From assembly GCA_001570385.1 (NCBI GenBank), contig BBYL01000011.1, forward strand, positions 1-64,000: a stretch of DNA of 64,000 bases, given 5' to 3'. The position numbers and the translations under genes were made by a program. This stretch comes from Microtetraspora glauca. Lineage in GTDB: Bacteria; Actinomycetota; Actinomycetes; Streptosporangiales; Streptosporangiaceae. Positions 1 to 8,260 of this stretch are shown here, one piece after another; position 1 is the stretch's first letter, and the number at the start of each line of letters is the position of its first letter. The notes beneath the pieces were generated by a model that ran no database searches, was not told the origin of the DNA, and saw nothing but the letters and a program-made list of their open reading frames with translations.

Positions 1-716
1 TGCCGTACGCCTTGGGTGCGGGTGTAGGTGGCGCGCATCCGCGGTCGCGGATCTCGGTCGGGATCCTTGCCCTTGCCGCCGACGTCGGTCCACTGCCTGC
101 CAGGGCGGGGTTGCAGGTTGAGCGGCCCGAACTCGTCCATACAGAAGATCACCGTTGGTTCGCCCGGGTCGGGGACGACCTCGCCGTCGGCGATGGCATA
201 CAGGTGCTCAACGCGGGCCTTCTTGGTCGCATAGTCCGGGTCGCGGGAGGCCTTCCAGGTCTTTATGGCTTGAAAGGACACACTTTCCGCACGTAGAAGC
301 TCGCGCAGGCCCTCATGGCTGATGTCCTCGACCACCCCCTCGGCGACCAGGAAATCGGCCAACTTGGCAAGGCTCCACCGGGAGAACGGCAACCCATGCT
401 CCGCCGGTCGGGACTTGGCGATCTTCTTGATCTCACGGCGTTGCGGCAGCGTGAACGTCGGTGCCCGGCCGCCCTTGTACTTGGGATACAGCGAGTCGAA
501 GCCATCGGTATTGAAGTTATGGATCACGTCCCGGACCCGGTCTTCGCTGGTGAACGCCACCTGCGCGATCTTCGCGACAGGCATGCCCTGGGCCGACAGC
601 AGCACCATCTGCGCCCGCCGCCAGGTCACCACCGACCCACTGCCGCGCCGTACGATCCGCAGCAGCCGGTTGCCTTCATCGTCATCGATCTCACGTACGC
701 GAACCCGTTCAGCCAC
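1..716 (-). CDS. IS630-family transposase, N-terminal part (cut by window edge)
   Basis: The reverse strand is open from a GTG at 716 to the window edge (238 codons, no stop). It begins MAERVRVREIDDDEGNRLL and has an N-terminal helix-turn-helix region (GMPVAKIAQVAFTSEDRVRD, about residues 45-65) of the kind that binds IS terminal repeats. A winged-helix section follows, then FCMDEFGPLNL near residue 200, which fits the first aspartate of the DDE catalytic triad of IS630/Tc1-like transposases. The rest of the catalytic domain lies beyond the edge, so I cannot say whether the gene is intact. No stop codon or frameshift is seen in the part present. The right end of the element must lie between 717 and about 980, but I could not fix its inverted repeat. 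Confidence 0.85.
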   Translation of the reverse strand, partial: MAERVRVREIDDDEGNRLLRIVRRGSGSVVTWRRAQMVLLSAQGMPVAKIAQVAFTSEDRVRDVIHNFNTDGFDSLYPKYKGGRAPTFTLPQRREIKKIAKSRPAEHGLPFSRWSLAKLADFLVAEGVVEDISHEGLRELLRAESVSFQAIKTWKASRDPDYATKKARVEHLYAIADGEVVPDPGEPTVIFCMDEFGPLNLQPRPGRQWTDVGGKGKDPDRDPRPRMRATYTRTQGVR

Positions 717-831
717 ACGCAGAGTGTGAAGCGATCACGCCGACCGTGGTGGGACCTTGATCGGCGTGTCACCACGAAACAGGGCAAACCCAGGCTGATG
801 CGGCACTAGTCACCTGCCGGAGTGGGGCGAC

Positions 832-852
832 TCGCGGCGCGTAGCGCCGCGA
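832..852. terminator. Hairpin between the IS element and the ABC permease gene
   Basis: TCGCGGCGC (832-840) and GCGCCGCGA (844-852) form a perfect 9-bp stem with a 3-nt loop. It lies about 130 nt downstream of the minus-strand permease gene and in front of the transposase gene, so it could end the exporter transcript. There is no U-tract, as is usual in high-GC actinomycetes. The remaining bases of 717-980 hold a short direct repeat (ACCGCCGTCCTC twice, near 916 and 964) and nothing else I can support. Confidence 0.5.
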
Positions 853-980
853 TGAACCACTCGAATGCGGGCACCTTCGGCGAGAACGGCGGTCGCCCGT
901 CGACGCGCCGGATCACCGCCGTCCTCGGAGTATCGAGACGCGCTCTCCTGTCGCGCGGGACCACCGCCGTCCTCTGCGCG

Positions 981-1976
981 TCAGGACACCACGTCCTTGG
1001 CGCGGAACCGCCGGAAGGCGAACGCGATGAGGATCACCGAGTACGTCACCGACACGGCCACGCCCTTGATCATTCCGCTGTAGTCGGGCTCGGGGGCGAG
1101 CGCGTCGAGCCAGGCCGTGTTCCAGAACGTGGGCAGGAACTCGCGGATGGAGCCGAGCGCCTCCACCGCCTGCAGGATGCTGCTCACGATCACCAGGCCG
1201 ACGGCGCCGCCGACCGCGCCGAGGGGTGAGTCCGTCCCGACCGACAGCAGGAACGCGACGGACGCGACCACGAGCTGGCTCACCAGCGCGTACCCCACGA
1301 CGACGGCGAACCTCGGCAACACGTCGGCGGCCGGGATGGTCTCGCCGGTGCCCGGCACCTGGATGTCGTTCCAGCCGAAGGCGATCGTGCCCGCGAGCAG
1401 CGCCATCAGCGGCAGCACGGTCACCGCCGCGGCCGAGTAGCCCATCGCCACGATCAGCTTCTGCCGCAGCAACCGGTCACGGGGTACGGGCGCGGCCAGC
1501 AGGTAGCGCAGCGACGACCAGCTCGCCTCGCTCGCCACCGTGTCCCCGCAGAACAGCGCCACCGCGACGACCAGCAGGAAACTCGTGGACACCGACAGGG
1601 CGAACGCGGCGAAGTTCAGCCCGCCCTGGGTCGCCAGGTCGGACATCCGCAGGCTGCTGGTGCCCTGCCCGCCGGGCCCGGGGCCGAACTGGAACGCCAC
1701 CACCAGGACCCAGGGCAGCGCGAGCAGCAGCCCGAACATCGCCATCGTCCTGCGCCGCCGGAACTGGCGGACGAACTCCACCCGCAGCGACAGCGTCCGG
1801 CCGGGCGCGTATCCGCGAGCCGTCCTGGTCCCGTCTCCCGCCGCGTCGGTCCCGCCTCCCGGCCGAGCGACGTCGTCCGCCGTCCTGGTCCCGTTTCCCG
1901 CCGCCCGCGTCGCGGACGCCCGGGCCGGGGTCTCGGACGCGCGCGCCGGGACGGCCGCGTCGCCGTTCACGCTCAT
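981..1976 (-). CDS. ABC-2 type exporter permease
   Basis: 331 aa. It is predicted to be the membrane half of an ABC exporter whose ATPase is the C-terminal domain of the preceding gene. A Pro/Ala/Thr-rich cytoplasmic tail of about 60 residues comes first. Then come about six hydrophobic helices (MAMFGLLLALPWVLVVAFQF near 78, then segments near 130, 185, 240, 260 and 310). The stretch SSLRYLLAAPVPRDRLLRQK between helices 2 and 3 is typical of ABC-2 permeases. The ATG overlaps the upstream stop as ATGA (1973-1976), so translation is coupled to the fusion gene and a 1:1 complex is likely. The substrate cannot be read from sequence. Confidence 0.88.
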   Translation of the reverse strand: MSVNGDAAVPARASETPARASATRAAGNGTRTADDVARPGGGTDAAGDGTRTARGYAPGRTLSLRVEFVRQFRRRRTMAMFGLLLALPWVLVVAFQFGPGPGGQGTSSLRMSDLATQGGLNFAAFALSVSTSFLLVVAVALFCGDTVASEASWSSLRYLLAAPVPRDRLLRQKLIVAMGYSAAAVTVLPLMALLAGTIAFGWNDIQVPGTGETIPAADVLPRFAVVVGYALVSQLVVASVAFLLSVGTDSPLGAVGGAVGLVIVSSILQAVEALGSIREFLPTFWNTAWLDALAPEPDYSGMIKGVAVSVTYSVILIAFAFRRFRAKDVVS

Positions 1977-4795
1977 CGAGCCTCTCCGATCAGGTCGAGG
2001 AAGACGTCCTCCAGCCGGGGGCCGGGCCCGTCCACGGGGGAGCGGGAGCCGAGCAGGTCGCCGACCGGCCCCTGGAAGACCAGCCGGCCGCGGCGCATGA
2101 CCACCACGTGGCTGCACGTCTGCTCGACCTCGCCGAGCAGGTGGCTGGAGACGATCACGGTACGGCCTCCCTCGGCGTACGCCTTGAGCACCTCGCGCAT
2201 CTCGGCGATCTGCGGTGGGTCGAGGCCGTTGGTGGGTTCGTCGAGCACGAGCAGGTCGGGCAGGCCGAGCATCGCCTGGGCGATGGCGAGCCGCTGGCGC
2301 ATGCCCTGGGAGTAGGTGCGCACCGCCCGCTCCAAGGCGGCCCCGAGCCCGGCGATCTCCAGCGCCTCCTCCATGTGCGCGTCCTCGGCGGGCCGTCCCG
2401 TGGCCTGCCAGTAGAGCTCCAGGTTGGCCCGCCCGGTGAGGTGCGGCAGGAATCCCGGCCCCTCCACGAACGACCCGAGCCGCGACAGGACCGGTGCGCC
2501 GGGGACCACCCGCCGGCCGAAGATGTGGATCTCGCCCTCGTCCGGGTGGATCAGCCCCATCATCATCCGCATCGTGGTGGTCTTGCCCGCGCCGTTCGGC
2601 CCGAGCAGGCCGAGCACCTGGCCCTTCTCGACGTGGAAGGAGAGGTCGTCCACCGCCTTCTCGCCGTTGCGGTAGCGCTTGGTCAGCCCGGTGATGCGCA
2701 GCGGCACGCCGTCCGGCTCGCCGTCCCGCTCCGATGCCGTACGGCGGCGGCCGGCGGCGAGGAGCCCGGCGGCGACGACGATCGCGGCCAGCGGCGCGGC
2801 CCATGTCCACCAGGCGGGCCCGGTCGCGGGCGCGGTGAGCGACGCGTCACCGGGAAGCGAGAGGGTGTCTCCGGCCAGGCCCACGCGGTACGCGGCGGGC
2901 TTGGCCGGCGTGGCGTAGCCCATGTCGGTGGTCGTCACCACGACCCGCAGCCGGTGGCCGGCGTCGAACCGCCGGTCGATCGCGGGAAGCGTGACGGTCG
3001 CCTCCGTGCCCGACTCCGACGCCGTGACCCGCAGCGGAGCCACCAGGCTCGACGGAAGCACGGCGAGCCGCCCGCCGCTCGCGTCGTAGAGCTTGGCGAA
3101 CAGCGTCACCTCGCCCGTGCCGTACACCTTGATCCGGACCGTGGGCGTGCCGGTGACGTGGACGGGCTTCGGCAGCGGTGCGGACTCGAACACCGCGGCC
3201 TGGCCGGGCATGTCCACGGAGACCCCGAGGTTGGCGCTCGAACCGCCGAGCAGGCTGCCGATGCCCGGGACGGCGGAGATGGAGGCGGGGGAGCCGCCCG
3301 GGGGGTTCGCGATGTCCTGGACCGGCCCGGAGACCCGCACCTCGGACCGGGCGGTGCCGCCCAGCCCGGCGTACGAGGGCGCGGTCGCGTGGACGACGAC
3401 GGCGCGCCGGGTGCCGGGGTCCCTGCCGCCGTCGCGGGACACCGTGAAGCCCTGGACGCCCCGGACGCTGCCGCCGCCGCGCGTGTCCTGTGTCCCCGTC
3501 GCCGGTGCCGTGGCGTCCGGACCCGAGGGCGCCGCGGTCGCGGTCGTGTCTGTGGCGGTGTCTGTGGCGGTGCCGGCGGGGGCGGGCACGCCGGATGCCC
3601 GGCCCGCCTCCGCGCCCGGCACGGGTGAGTCCTTGAGCCAGCGGTCGAGCCAGGCCGTGGTCCGCTCCTCCACCCATTCGGTGTCGGCGTCGCCGCCGCC
3701 GTCATGACCGCCGCTGATCCACGCCACCTCCACGGGGGCGCCCGTCGCGGCGATCGCGCGGGCGTTGGCGTCGGCGTGTCCCAAGGGGAACAGGGAGTCG
3801 CGCTGGCCCTGGATCAGCAGGGTCGGGATCCTGATCCGGCCGGGCACCGAGGCCGGGCTCGACGCGCGCAGCAGTTTCACCGCCTCCGGGGTGGCCCGGC
3901 CCGTCTCGGCGATGGTCAGGTACACGTCGCAGATCTCGGACTGGAAGCGGCCGCACTGGGCCTGCCGGGAGGCCGCCGTCGTGCCGTTGCCTCCGTCCCC
4001 GCCGTTCCCGCCGTCCGCGCCCGTCTGACCGTCCGCCCCCGAGCTCGCGTTCTGCCCGGTGCCCTGGCCGGTCCCCTGGCCTGCGCGCTGTCCTGTGCCG
4101 CCGCCGGTGAGCGCGGCCAGGCCGCCCGCGGAGCCGCCGGAGGAGAGCCCGCCGCCACCCGCGCTGAAGAAGATGCCGGCCCACATCTTCTTGAACACAC
4201 CGTGCTCCGCGCCCCGCCCGGTGGACTCGGGGAAGAGCGCGTCGGCCAGGTCGTACCAGGTGATCTGGGGCACGATGGCGTCGATCCTGCCGTCGTAGGC
4301 GGCGGCCATCAGGGCGATGGCCCCGCCGTACGAGCCGCCCGCGATGCCCACGCGGGGATCGCCGTTCCCGTCCAGCCGGACGTCCGGGCGCCGGGCGAGC
4401 CAGTCGACGAGCTGACGGACGTCCTTCACCTCATAGTCGGGGGAGTTCAACGCGATCTCCCCGGTGGACCGCCCGAACCCGCGGGCCGACCAGGTCAGTA
4501 CGGCATAGCCGCGACCGGCCAGCCGCGCCGCCTCGTCCCGCAGGTCGTCCTTGCTGCCGCCGAATCCGTGGGCGAGCAGCACCGCCGGGGCGCGGCCACC
4601 GGAGGCCGGCGGGAAGTACGTGGCGTCCAGCGTCACGCGCTGGTCGTCGGCCGGGCCGTCCAGAACAGGGATGGCCACGTCCTGGCCGCGCACCTGCGGC
4701 GTGGACGGCCACAGGAACCAGGCGAGGCCGCCGACGACCACCAGCGCGAGCGCCACCAGTGCGGCAAGGGCGCGCCGCCCACCCCGAAGCGTCAT
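1973..4795 (-). CDS. Membrane-spanning alpha/beta-hydrolase (CocE/X-Pro peptidase type) fused to ABC transporter ATPase
   Basis: 940 aa with two functions in one chain. Residues 10-28 are a membrane anchor. Residues about 35-420 are an alpha/beta-hydrolase: oxyanion region LLAHGFGG at 73-80, nucleophile elbow GIAGGSYGGA with Ser155, and GGHD late in the domain as the likely catalytic His-Asp. Residues about 430-650 resemble the beta-rich C-terminal domain of CocE/X-Pro dipeptidyl peptidases. A second transmembrane helix (about 662-684) leads to an ABC ATPase: Walker A GPNGAGKTTT with Lys738, signature YSQGMRQRLAIAQ and Walker B LLVLDEPTNGLDP. This topology puts the hydrolase outside and the ATPase inside. 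The middle of the hydrolase has a Gly/Gln-rich insertion (about 230-280). A -10 box TAGGCT lies only 6 nt before the ATG, suggesting a leaderless mRNA. The hydrolysed substrate is unknown. Confidence 0.88.
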   Translation of the reverse strand: MTLRGGRRALAALVALALVVVGGLAWFLWPSTPQVRGQDVAIPVLDGPADDQRVTLDATYFPPASGGRAPAVLLAHGFGGSKDDLRDEAARLAGRGYAVLTWSARGFGRSTGEIALNSPDYEVKDVRQLVDWLARRPDVRLDGNGDPRVGIAGGSYGGAIALMAAAYDGRIDAIVPQITWYDLADALFPESTGRGAEHGVFKKMWAGIFFSAGGGGLSSGGSAGGLAALTGGGTGQRAGQGTGQGTGQNASSGADGQTGADGGNGGDGGNGTTAASRQAQCGRFQSEICDVYLTIAETGRATPEAVKLLRASSPASVPGRIRIPTLLIQGQRDSLFPLGHADANARAIAATGAPVEVAWISGGHDGGGDADTEWVEERTTAWLDRWLKDSPVPGAEAGRASGVPAPAGTATDTATDTTATAAPSGPDATAPATGTQDTRGGGSVRGVQGFTVSRDGGRDPGTRRAVVVHATAPSYAGLGGTARSEVRVSGPVQDIANPPGGSPASISAVPGIGSLLGGSSANLGVSVDMPGQAAVFESAPLPKPVHVTGTPTVRIKVYGTGEVTLFAKLYDASGGRLAVLPSSLVAPLRVTASESGTEATVTLPAIDRRFDAGHRLRVVVTTTDMGYATPAKPAAYRVGLAGDTLSLPGDASLTAPATGPAWWTWAAPLAAIVVAAGLLAAGRRRTASERDGEPDGVPLRITGLTKRYRNGEKAVDDLSFHVEKGQVLGLLGPNGAGKTTTMRMMMGLIHPDEGEIHIFGRRVVPGAPVLSRLGSFVEGPGFLPHLTGRANLELYWQATGRPAEDAHMEEALEIAGLGAALERAVRTYSQGMRQRLAIAQAMLGLPDLLVLDEPTNGLDPPQIAEMREVLKAYAEGGRTVIVSSHLLGEVEQTCSHVVVMRRGRLVFQGPVGDLLGSRSPVDGPGPRLEDVFLDLIGEAR

Positions 4796-4801
4796 GCCGA
4801 G

Positions 4802-4834
4802 AGCCTACTGAGATCTGCTGAGAACCAGCTGAGA
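4802..4834 (-). promoter_or_regulatory. Leaderless promoter with three phased CTGAGA repeats
   Basis: On the minus strand TAGGCT (4807-4802) stands 6 nt before the ATG at 4795. On the plus strand CTGAGA occurs at 4808, 4818 and 4829, that is at 10- and 11-bp spacing. The repeats cover the place where a -35 box should be, and none is recognisable there. Direct repeats at this pitch over the -35 region are typical of promoters activated by SARP- or OmpR-type regulators. A similar array precedes the ABC exporter at 60627. Confidence 0.55.
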
Positions 4835-4971
4835 CCGCAGCCCCGAGGCAACGCGCTGATCGCGGCGAAGACGAAGAGCGCGGGTGGTTCCCGCCGTCTC
4901 CGCCCTTTCCGTGCCTTCGTGGCTCCCCTCAAAGCAGGGATCGCCACCTCTTAGCTGGACAGCTCGGGTAT

Positions 4972-4989
4972 ATCGGGGTTGTCCCCGAT
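4972..4989. promoter_or_regulatory. Inverted repeat before the His-rich membrane protein gene
   Basis: ATCGGGG-TTGT-CCCCGAT is a perfect 7-bp inverted repeat with a 4-nt spacer, 37 bp upstream of the GTG at 5026. It may be an operator or a short leader hairpin. No regulator is encoded next to it. Confidence 0.4.
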
Positions 4990-5025
4990 TGCGTTGCGGG
5001 CGACGAGACCGGCATCATTTCGCGC

Positions 5026-6228
5026 GTGACCATTGGAACGCTCAGGCAAGCACCTCATCGGATCCTCGATTGGGCCCTCCCGTACTGGACACGTGGTGAG
5101 GCGGGCAGGGAGACACCGGCGGAACTGTTCCGGGTGCTCTACCTCGGCTGGCTGGCGGCGTTCGTGCTGAAGGTGCTGGGGGCGTCCTGGGACGTGTCCT
5201 GGCACTTCAGGTGGCTGCGCGACGACCTGGCCCCGCCGCACCTGCTCAACACGGTCGGCACCGTCATCGCCGTGGGCCTGACCATCGTCCACTGGTACAC
5301 CGGTTATGGAGTGGACCGCCTGGCCTCGCGGCTGATCGTGTGGGGCACGGGCGTCTTCCTCATCGCGATCCCGCTCGACCTGATCAACCACCGGGTCAAC
5401 GGTCTCGACATCACCGCCTGGAGCCCCTCGCACGCGCTGCTGTTCATCGGCAGCGGGCTGATGATCGCCGGGGTGACCCGGGGCTGGTGGCTCGGCGCGC
5501 CGCGTGGCGACGCGCGGGTCGAGCGGCGGCGCACCGTGGTCCTCGCCGCGCTGTTCGCCTTCTTCCTGGAGAACCTGCACTTTCCCGCCCAGCAGCAGGA
5601 GTACGGCGTGCTGGAGATCGCCTCGTGGGACCGCGGCGAGCCGTACGCCGAGCCGAGCCTGCTGGAGTTCGCGGCCAACCAGCTCGGCCGGGCGGTGGAC
5701 CGCGAGATGATCGTCAAGTTCTCGCTCCCGGTGCCCGACCTGCTCTATCCGCTGTGGGCCGGTGTGGCGGGAATGCTCGTCCTGGTCATCGCCCGGCTCA
5801 TGATCGGGCGTGCCTGGACGGCCACGGCGATCGCGGCCGCGTACGTCGCCTACCGCGCGCTGGTCTGGCCGCTCTTCGTCGGGATGGGCTTCCCGGCCTC
5901 GGCCATCCCGTTCTTCTTCGTGCTCGGCGGCCTGTTCATCGACCTCGCCTTCCTGGCGTGCGGTCCGCTCGGTGACTCACTGCTCGCCCGGCTCGTACGG
6001 CCGGTCCTGGGCGCCGCGCTGGTGACCGGCGGGATCTACGGCGGGTTGGCGCTGCAGAAGGAGCTCCTCGCCGCGCCGCCGTACCCGACGGACTCCTGGG
6101 CGATGGCCGGCGGGTTGCTCGCGGCCGCCTGGATCGGCGCGGAGATCCTCACCCGGATGTACCGCCTGCGCGACGGCGACCGGGATCAGGAGACCGGAGC
6201 GCGGGTCAGCGCCACCGCCACGCCGTAG
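5026..6228 (+). CDS. Uncharacterised His-rich polytopic membrane protein
   Basis: 400 aa with 8-10 hydrophobic helices; I do not recognise the family. Polar positions typical of metal or haem ligands sit at helix ends: DVSWHFRWLRDD (about 57-68), PPHLLN, IVHWY, DLINHRVNG (about 124-132), SPSHALLF (about 138-145) and ENLHFP. The loop after helix 5 is acidic and exposed. The start is a GTG with no convincing ribosome-binding site, so the exact start is uncertain. Its 3' end overlaps the convergent copD-like gene by 43 bp. A role in copper or redox chemistry is my inference from the neighbouring CopC/CopD genes and the conserved-looking His/Asp pattern; no catalytic motif proves it. Confidence 0.75.
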   Translation: MTIGTLRQAPHRILDWALPYWTRGEAGRETPAELFRVLYLGWLAAFVLKVLGASWDVSWHFRWLRDDLAPPHLLNTVGTVIAVGLTIVHWYTGYGVDRLASRLIVWGTGVFLIAIPLDLINHRVNGLDITAWSPSHALLFIGSGLMIAGVTRGWWLGAPRGDARVERRRTVVLAALFAFFLENLHFPAQQQEYGVLEIASWDRGEPYAEPSLLEFAANQLGRAVDREMIVKFSLPVPDLLYPLWAGVAGMLVLVIARLMIGRAWTATAIAAAYVAYRALVWPLFVGMGFPASAIPFFFVLGGLFIDLAFLACGPLGDSLLARLVRPVLGAALVTGGIYGGLALQKELLAAPPYPTDSWAMAGGLLAAAWIGAEILTRMYRLRDGDRDQETGARVSATATP

Positions 6229-7274
6229 GCGAGGCCCATGACGGCCAGTTCGAACGCCACCCAGGCGGCGAACGCCGTCGGGGCCTGCCGGCTGATCGCG
6301 GGCAGCAGCCGCCAGCGGATGTTGCCCCCGAGCAGTGCCACCAGGCCGACGAACACGATCTTCGCGATGACGAGCTGCCCGTAGCCGGTGGTCACCAGCG
6401 AGAGCGGGAACTCCTCACCGGGGGTCAGCAGCAGCTCGACCACACCGTTGAACAGGCCGGTGAGGCCGACGACGAGCAGGGCCACCGTGGCCAGCCGGGA
6501 GAACCGCGGGAGCGCCAGCGCCAGCAGGCCGCGGTTCCCCGCGAGCAGGACGGCGAGCGCCAGCAGGCCCCCGACCCACGCGGCCGACCCGATGACGTGC
6601 AGCTCCATCGAGACCATGCTCAGGTCGTGCCAGTACCAGTTGGACGCGTGACCGGTCACCGGCAGCGGAAGCAGGCCGAACGCGGCCACCAGCACGCGGA
6701 GCTCGGCCGGGACCTTCTCGCCGAACCTGACCGCGAACATGCCCACGGCGGCGCTGACGACCGCGCACGAGGCGCTCACGACCAGGCCCTGGCCGGAGCC
6801 GATCCGCTCGACGAATCCGGCCACGTCCGGCGCCTGCCCGGGAGTCAGCTCGGCGGCGCTCAGCACGGTGGAGACGAGCGCGGACAGCGCCCACACGAGC
6901 GCGGACAGCACGGCCCAGTGCCTGGCGCGCGCCGCCACCGGCTCGGTCCGCTCCGGATCGTCGAAGCCGAGCAGCTTGGGCAGCAGGCTGAGCCCGACGG
7001 TCGCGGTCGCCGCCACGTCGAGGACCAGCCGCATGACGGGCAGGCCGTATTCCACCAGCGGGCCGGGCATCACGATCCCGCGCGCCGCCTCGGGGAGCGT
7101 GAGCCAGGTCGAGATCAGCACCGCGAGCAGTCCGGCGAGAATGATCGCGGCCAGGGCGAGCCGGGGACGCGTCACCGCGGCCGTGCCCTGCGGACCTCCC
7201 ACGGTCTGCGGACGTCCCGTGGTCTGCGGACGTCCCATGCTCTCCGCGTTCTTCGCGGCCCCGGTCCTGGTCAT
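6186..7274 (-). CDS. CopD-family copper import membrane protein
   Basis: 362 aa. CopD proteins work with periplasmic or extracellular CopC to carry copper across the membrane. After a Gly/Pro/Thr-rich tail of about 35 residues there are about eight helices, including IILAGLLAVLISTWL (about 42-56). HASNWYWHDLSMVSMELHV (about 230-248) supplies several His and Met residues in the pattern typical of CopD. The start is the ATG in an ATGA overlap with the CopC-like gene (7271-7274); an upstream in-frame start at 7367 would lie inside that gene. The 3' end runs 43 bp into the convergent membrane-protein gene. Confidence 0.85.
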   Translation of the reverse strand: MTRTGAAKNAESMGRPQTTGRPQTVGGPQGTAAVTRPRLALAAIILAGLLAVLISTWLTLPEAARGIVMPGPLVEYGLPVMRLVLDVAATATVGLSLLPKLLGFDDPERTEPVAARARHWAVLSALVWALSALVSTVLSAAELTPGQAPDVAGFVERIGSGQGLVVSASCAVVSAAVGMFAVRFGEKVPAELRVLVAAFGLLPLPVTGHASNWYWHDLSMVSMELHVIGSAAWVGGLLALAVLLAGNRGLLALALPRFSRLATVALLVVGLTGLFNGVVELLLTPGEEFPLSLVTTGYGQLVIAKIVFVGLVALLGGNIRWRLLPAISRQAPTAFAAWVAFELAVMGLAYGVAVALTRAPVS

Positions 7275-7936
7275 GCCGCGCTCCGCGCGCGGCGGTCGTG
7301 CCGTACGAGCACGTAGGCGGACAGGGCGAGCAGCGCGAGGGTGCCGACGAGGAGGCCCCACACCCATCCGCCGGACGAGCTCTGCGCGGTGAGGTCGGTG
7401 GTGGACGTGGTGAGGCCCGGCTGTCCTCCGGCCGCCGGAGGGAGCGTCTGGCCGCCGGTCTGCGCCTGCTCCGACGGTGTCGCCGAGGGGCTCTCCGGCG
7501 GGTTCGCGGACGGGCTCTCAACGGGGCCCGTCGAGGAGGTCGCCGATGGGGAGGGCTGTCCGGCCGCCTGCCCGGCGGTGGTCAGGGTGAAGGTGATCGT
7601 GCCGGTGACCGGATGGCCGTCGTTCGAGACGATGCGATAGCCGATCACGTACGCGCCGGCCGGGCCGAGCGGGGCCAGGCCGATCGAGACGCTGTCGCCC
7701 TTCGCCGTGATCTCGCCCTGCTCGTAGGTGGCTCCGTCCGGGCCGGTGACGGCGATCCGCGCGAAGTCGCGCCGTACGGGCTGGTCGAAGTCCAGCGTGA
7801 TCCGGTCCGGGGCCGTGGCCACCTGGGCGCCGTCCTTGGGGTCGCTGCCGACCAGCACGTTGTGCGCCTGAGCGGGCATCGCGACGCCCAGTACGGGAGC
7901 GCAGGCGAGCAGCAGGACCGTGAGTAGCCGCCTCAC
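7271..7936 (-). CDS. CopC-domain copper-binding secreted protein with C-terminal membrane anchor
   Basis: 221 aa from a GTG preceded by GGAAGG at good spacing; an in-frame ATG at 7984 is possible but has no ribosome site. A signal peptide ends at PAQA-HNVLVGS, so mature His1 (residue 25) can serve as the N-terminal copper ligand typical of CopC. The CopC beta-sandwich covers about 25-120, with the second conserved His in SNDGHPVTG. A Ser/Pro/Thr/Gln-rich stalk (about 125-180) and a helix at about 188-208 anchor it to the outer face of the membrane. It is translationally coupled to copD. Confidence 0.88.
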   Translation of the reverse strand: MRRLLTVLLLACAPVLGVAMPAQAHNVLVGSDPKDGAQVATAPDRITLDFDQPVRRDFARIAVTGPDGATYEQGEITAKGDSVSIGLAPLGPAGAYVIGYRIVSNDGHPVTGTITFTLTTAGQAAGQPSPSATSSTGPVESPSANPPESPSATPSEQAQTGGQTLPPAAGGQPGLTTSTTDLTAQSSSGGWVWGLLVGTLALLALSAYVLVRHDRRARSAA

Positions 7937-8195
7937 CGATGATGACCTTCCGTTGGAGGGTTCCTGACCCACACATGGTCCCATCGTTCGGCACCGGTAC
8001 GGCTCCCGGCCAGGCGTGATCGCCGCGGACGTGATCGCCGCGCACGGTCGTCCTCGGACGCCGGGGAGACGACCACCCCGGGCGGTGGCCCCCCAGGTCG
8101 GATCGTGCCCGTCCGGCCTCGGCGGGTCGTGCGGGCCCCCGGGCCCTGAGATGGGGGGCGTGAGGCGCAGGGCCCGGGGGAGTCTCGGTGATGTG
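7937..8195. other. Intergenic stretch without a supported gene
   Basis: Upstream region of the copCD operon. It holds a 15-bp near-perfect direct repeat (GTGATCGCCGCGGAC and GTGATCGCCGCGCAC near 8018-8050). The open frames here are Arg/Pro-rich shadows. No promoter consensus is convincing. Confidence 0.4.
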
Positions 8196-8243
8196 AACCT
8201 CGGGACCGTGGGGGAGGAGAGGGAACCCCACGGCCCCGAGGTT
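8196..8243 (-). terminator. Strong hairpin terminator after the chitinase gene
   Basis: AACCTCGGG-A-CCGTGGGG (8196-8213) pairs with CCCCACGG-C-CCCGAGGTT (8226-8243), a 17-bp stem with one mismatch and a 12-nt loop. It starts 18 nt past the chitinase stop. It has no U-tract. Confidence 0.8.
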
Positions 8244-8260
8244 GTGTCAGGCGAGCGGGC

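Noticed and set aside
717..810. Right terminal inverted repeat of the IS630-like element
   Set aside because: The left end lies outside the window, so no pair can be matched; TA dinucleotides near 807 are not enough.
1226..3628. 800-codon open frame on the plus strand across the ABC operon
   Set aside because: It is Arg/Pro/Ala-rich shadow coding opposite the ABC permease and hydrolase-ATPase fusion, whose motifs are clear. The same holds for long frames at 8669-10474, 21558-23432, 42136-44007, 50474-52354 and 54958-57426.
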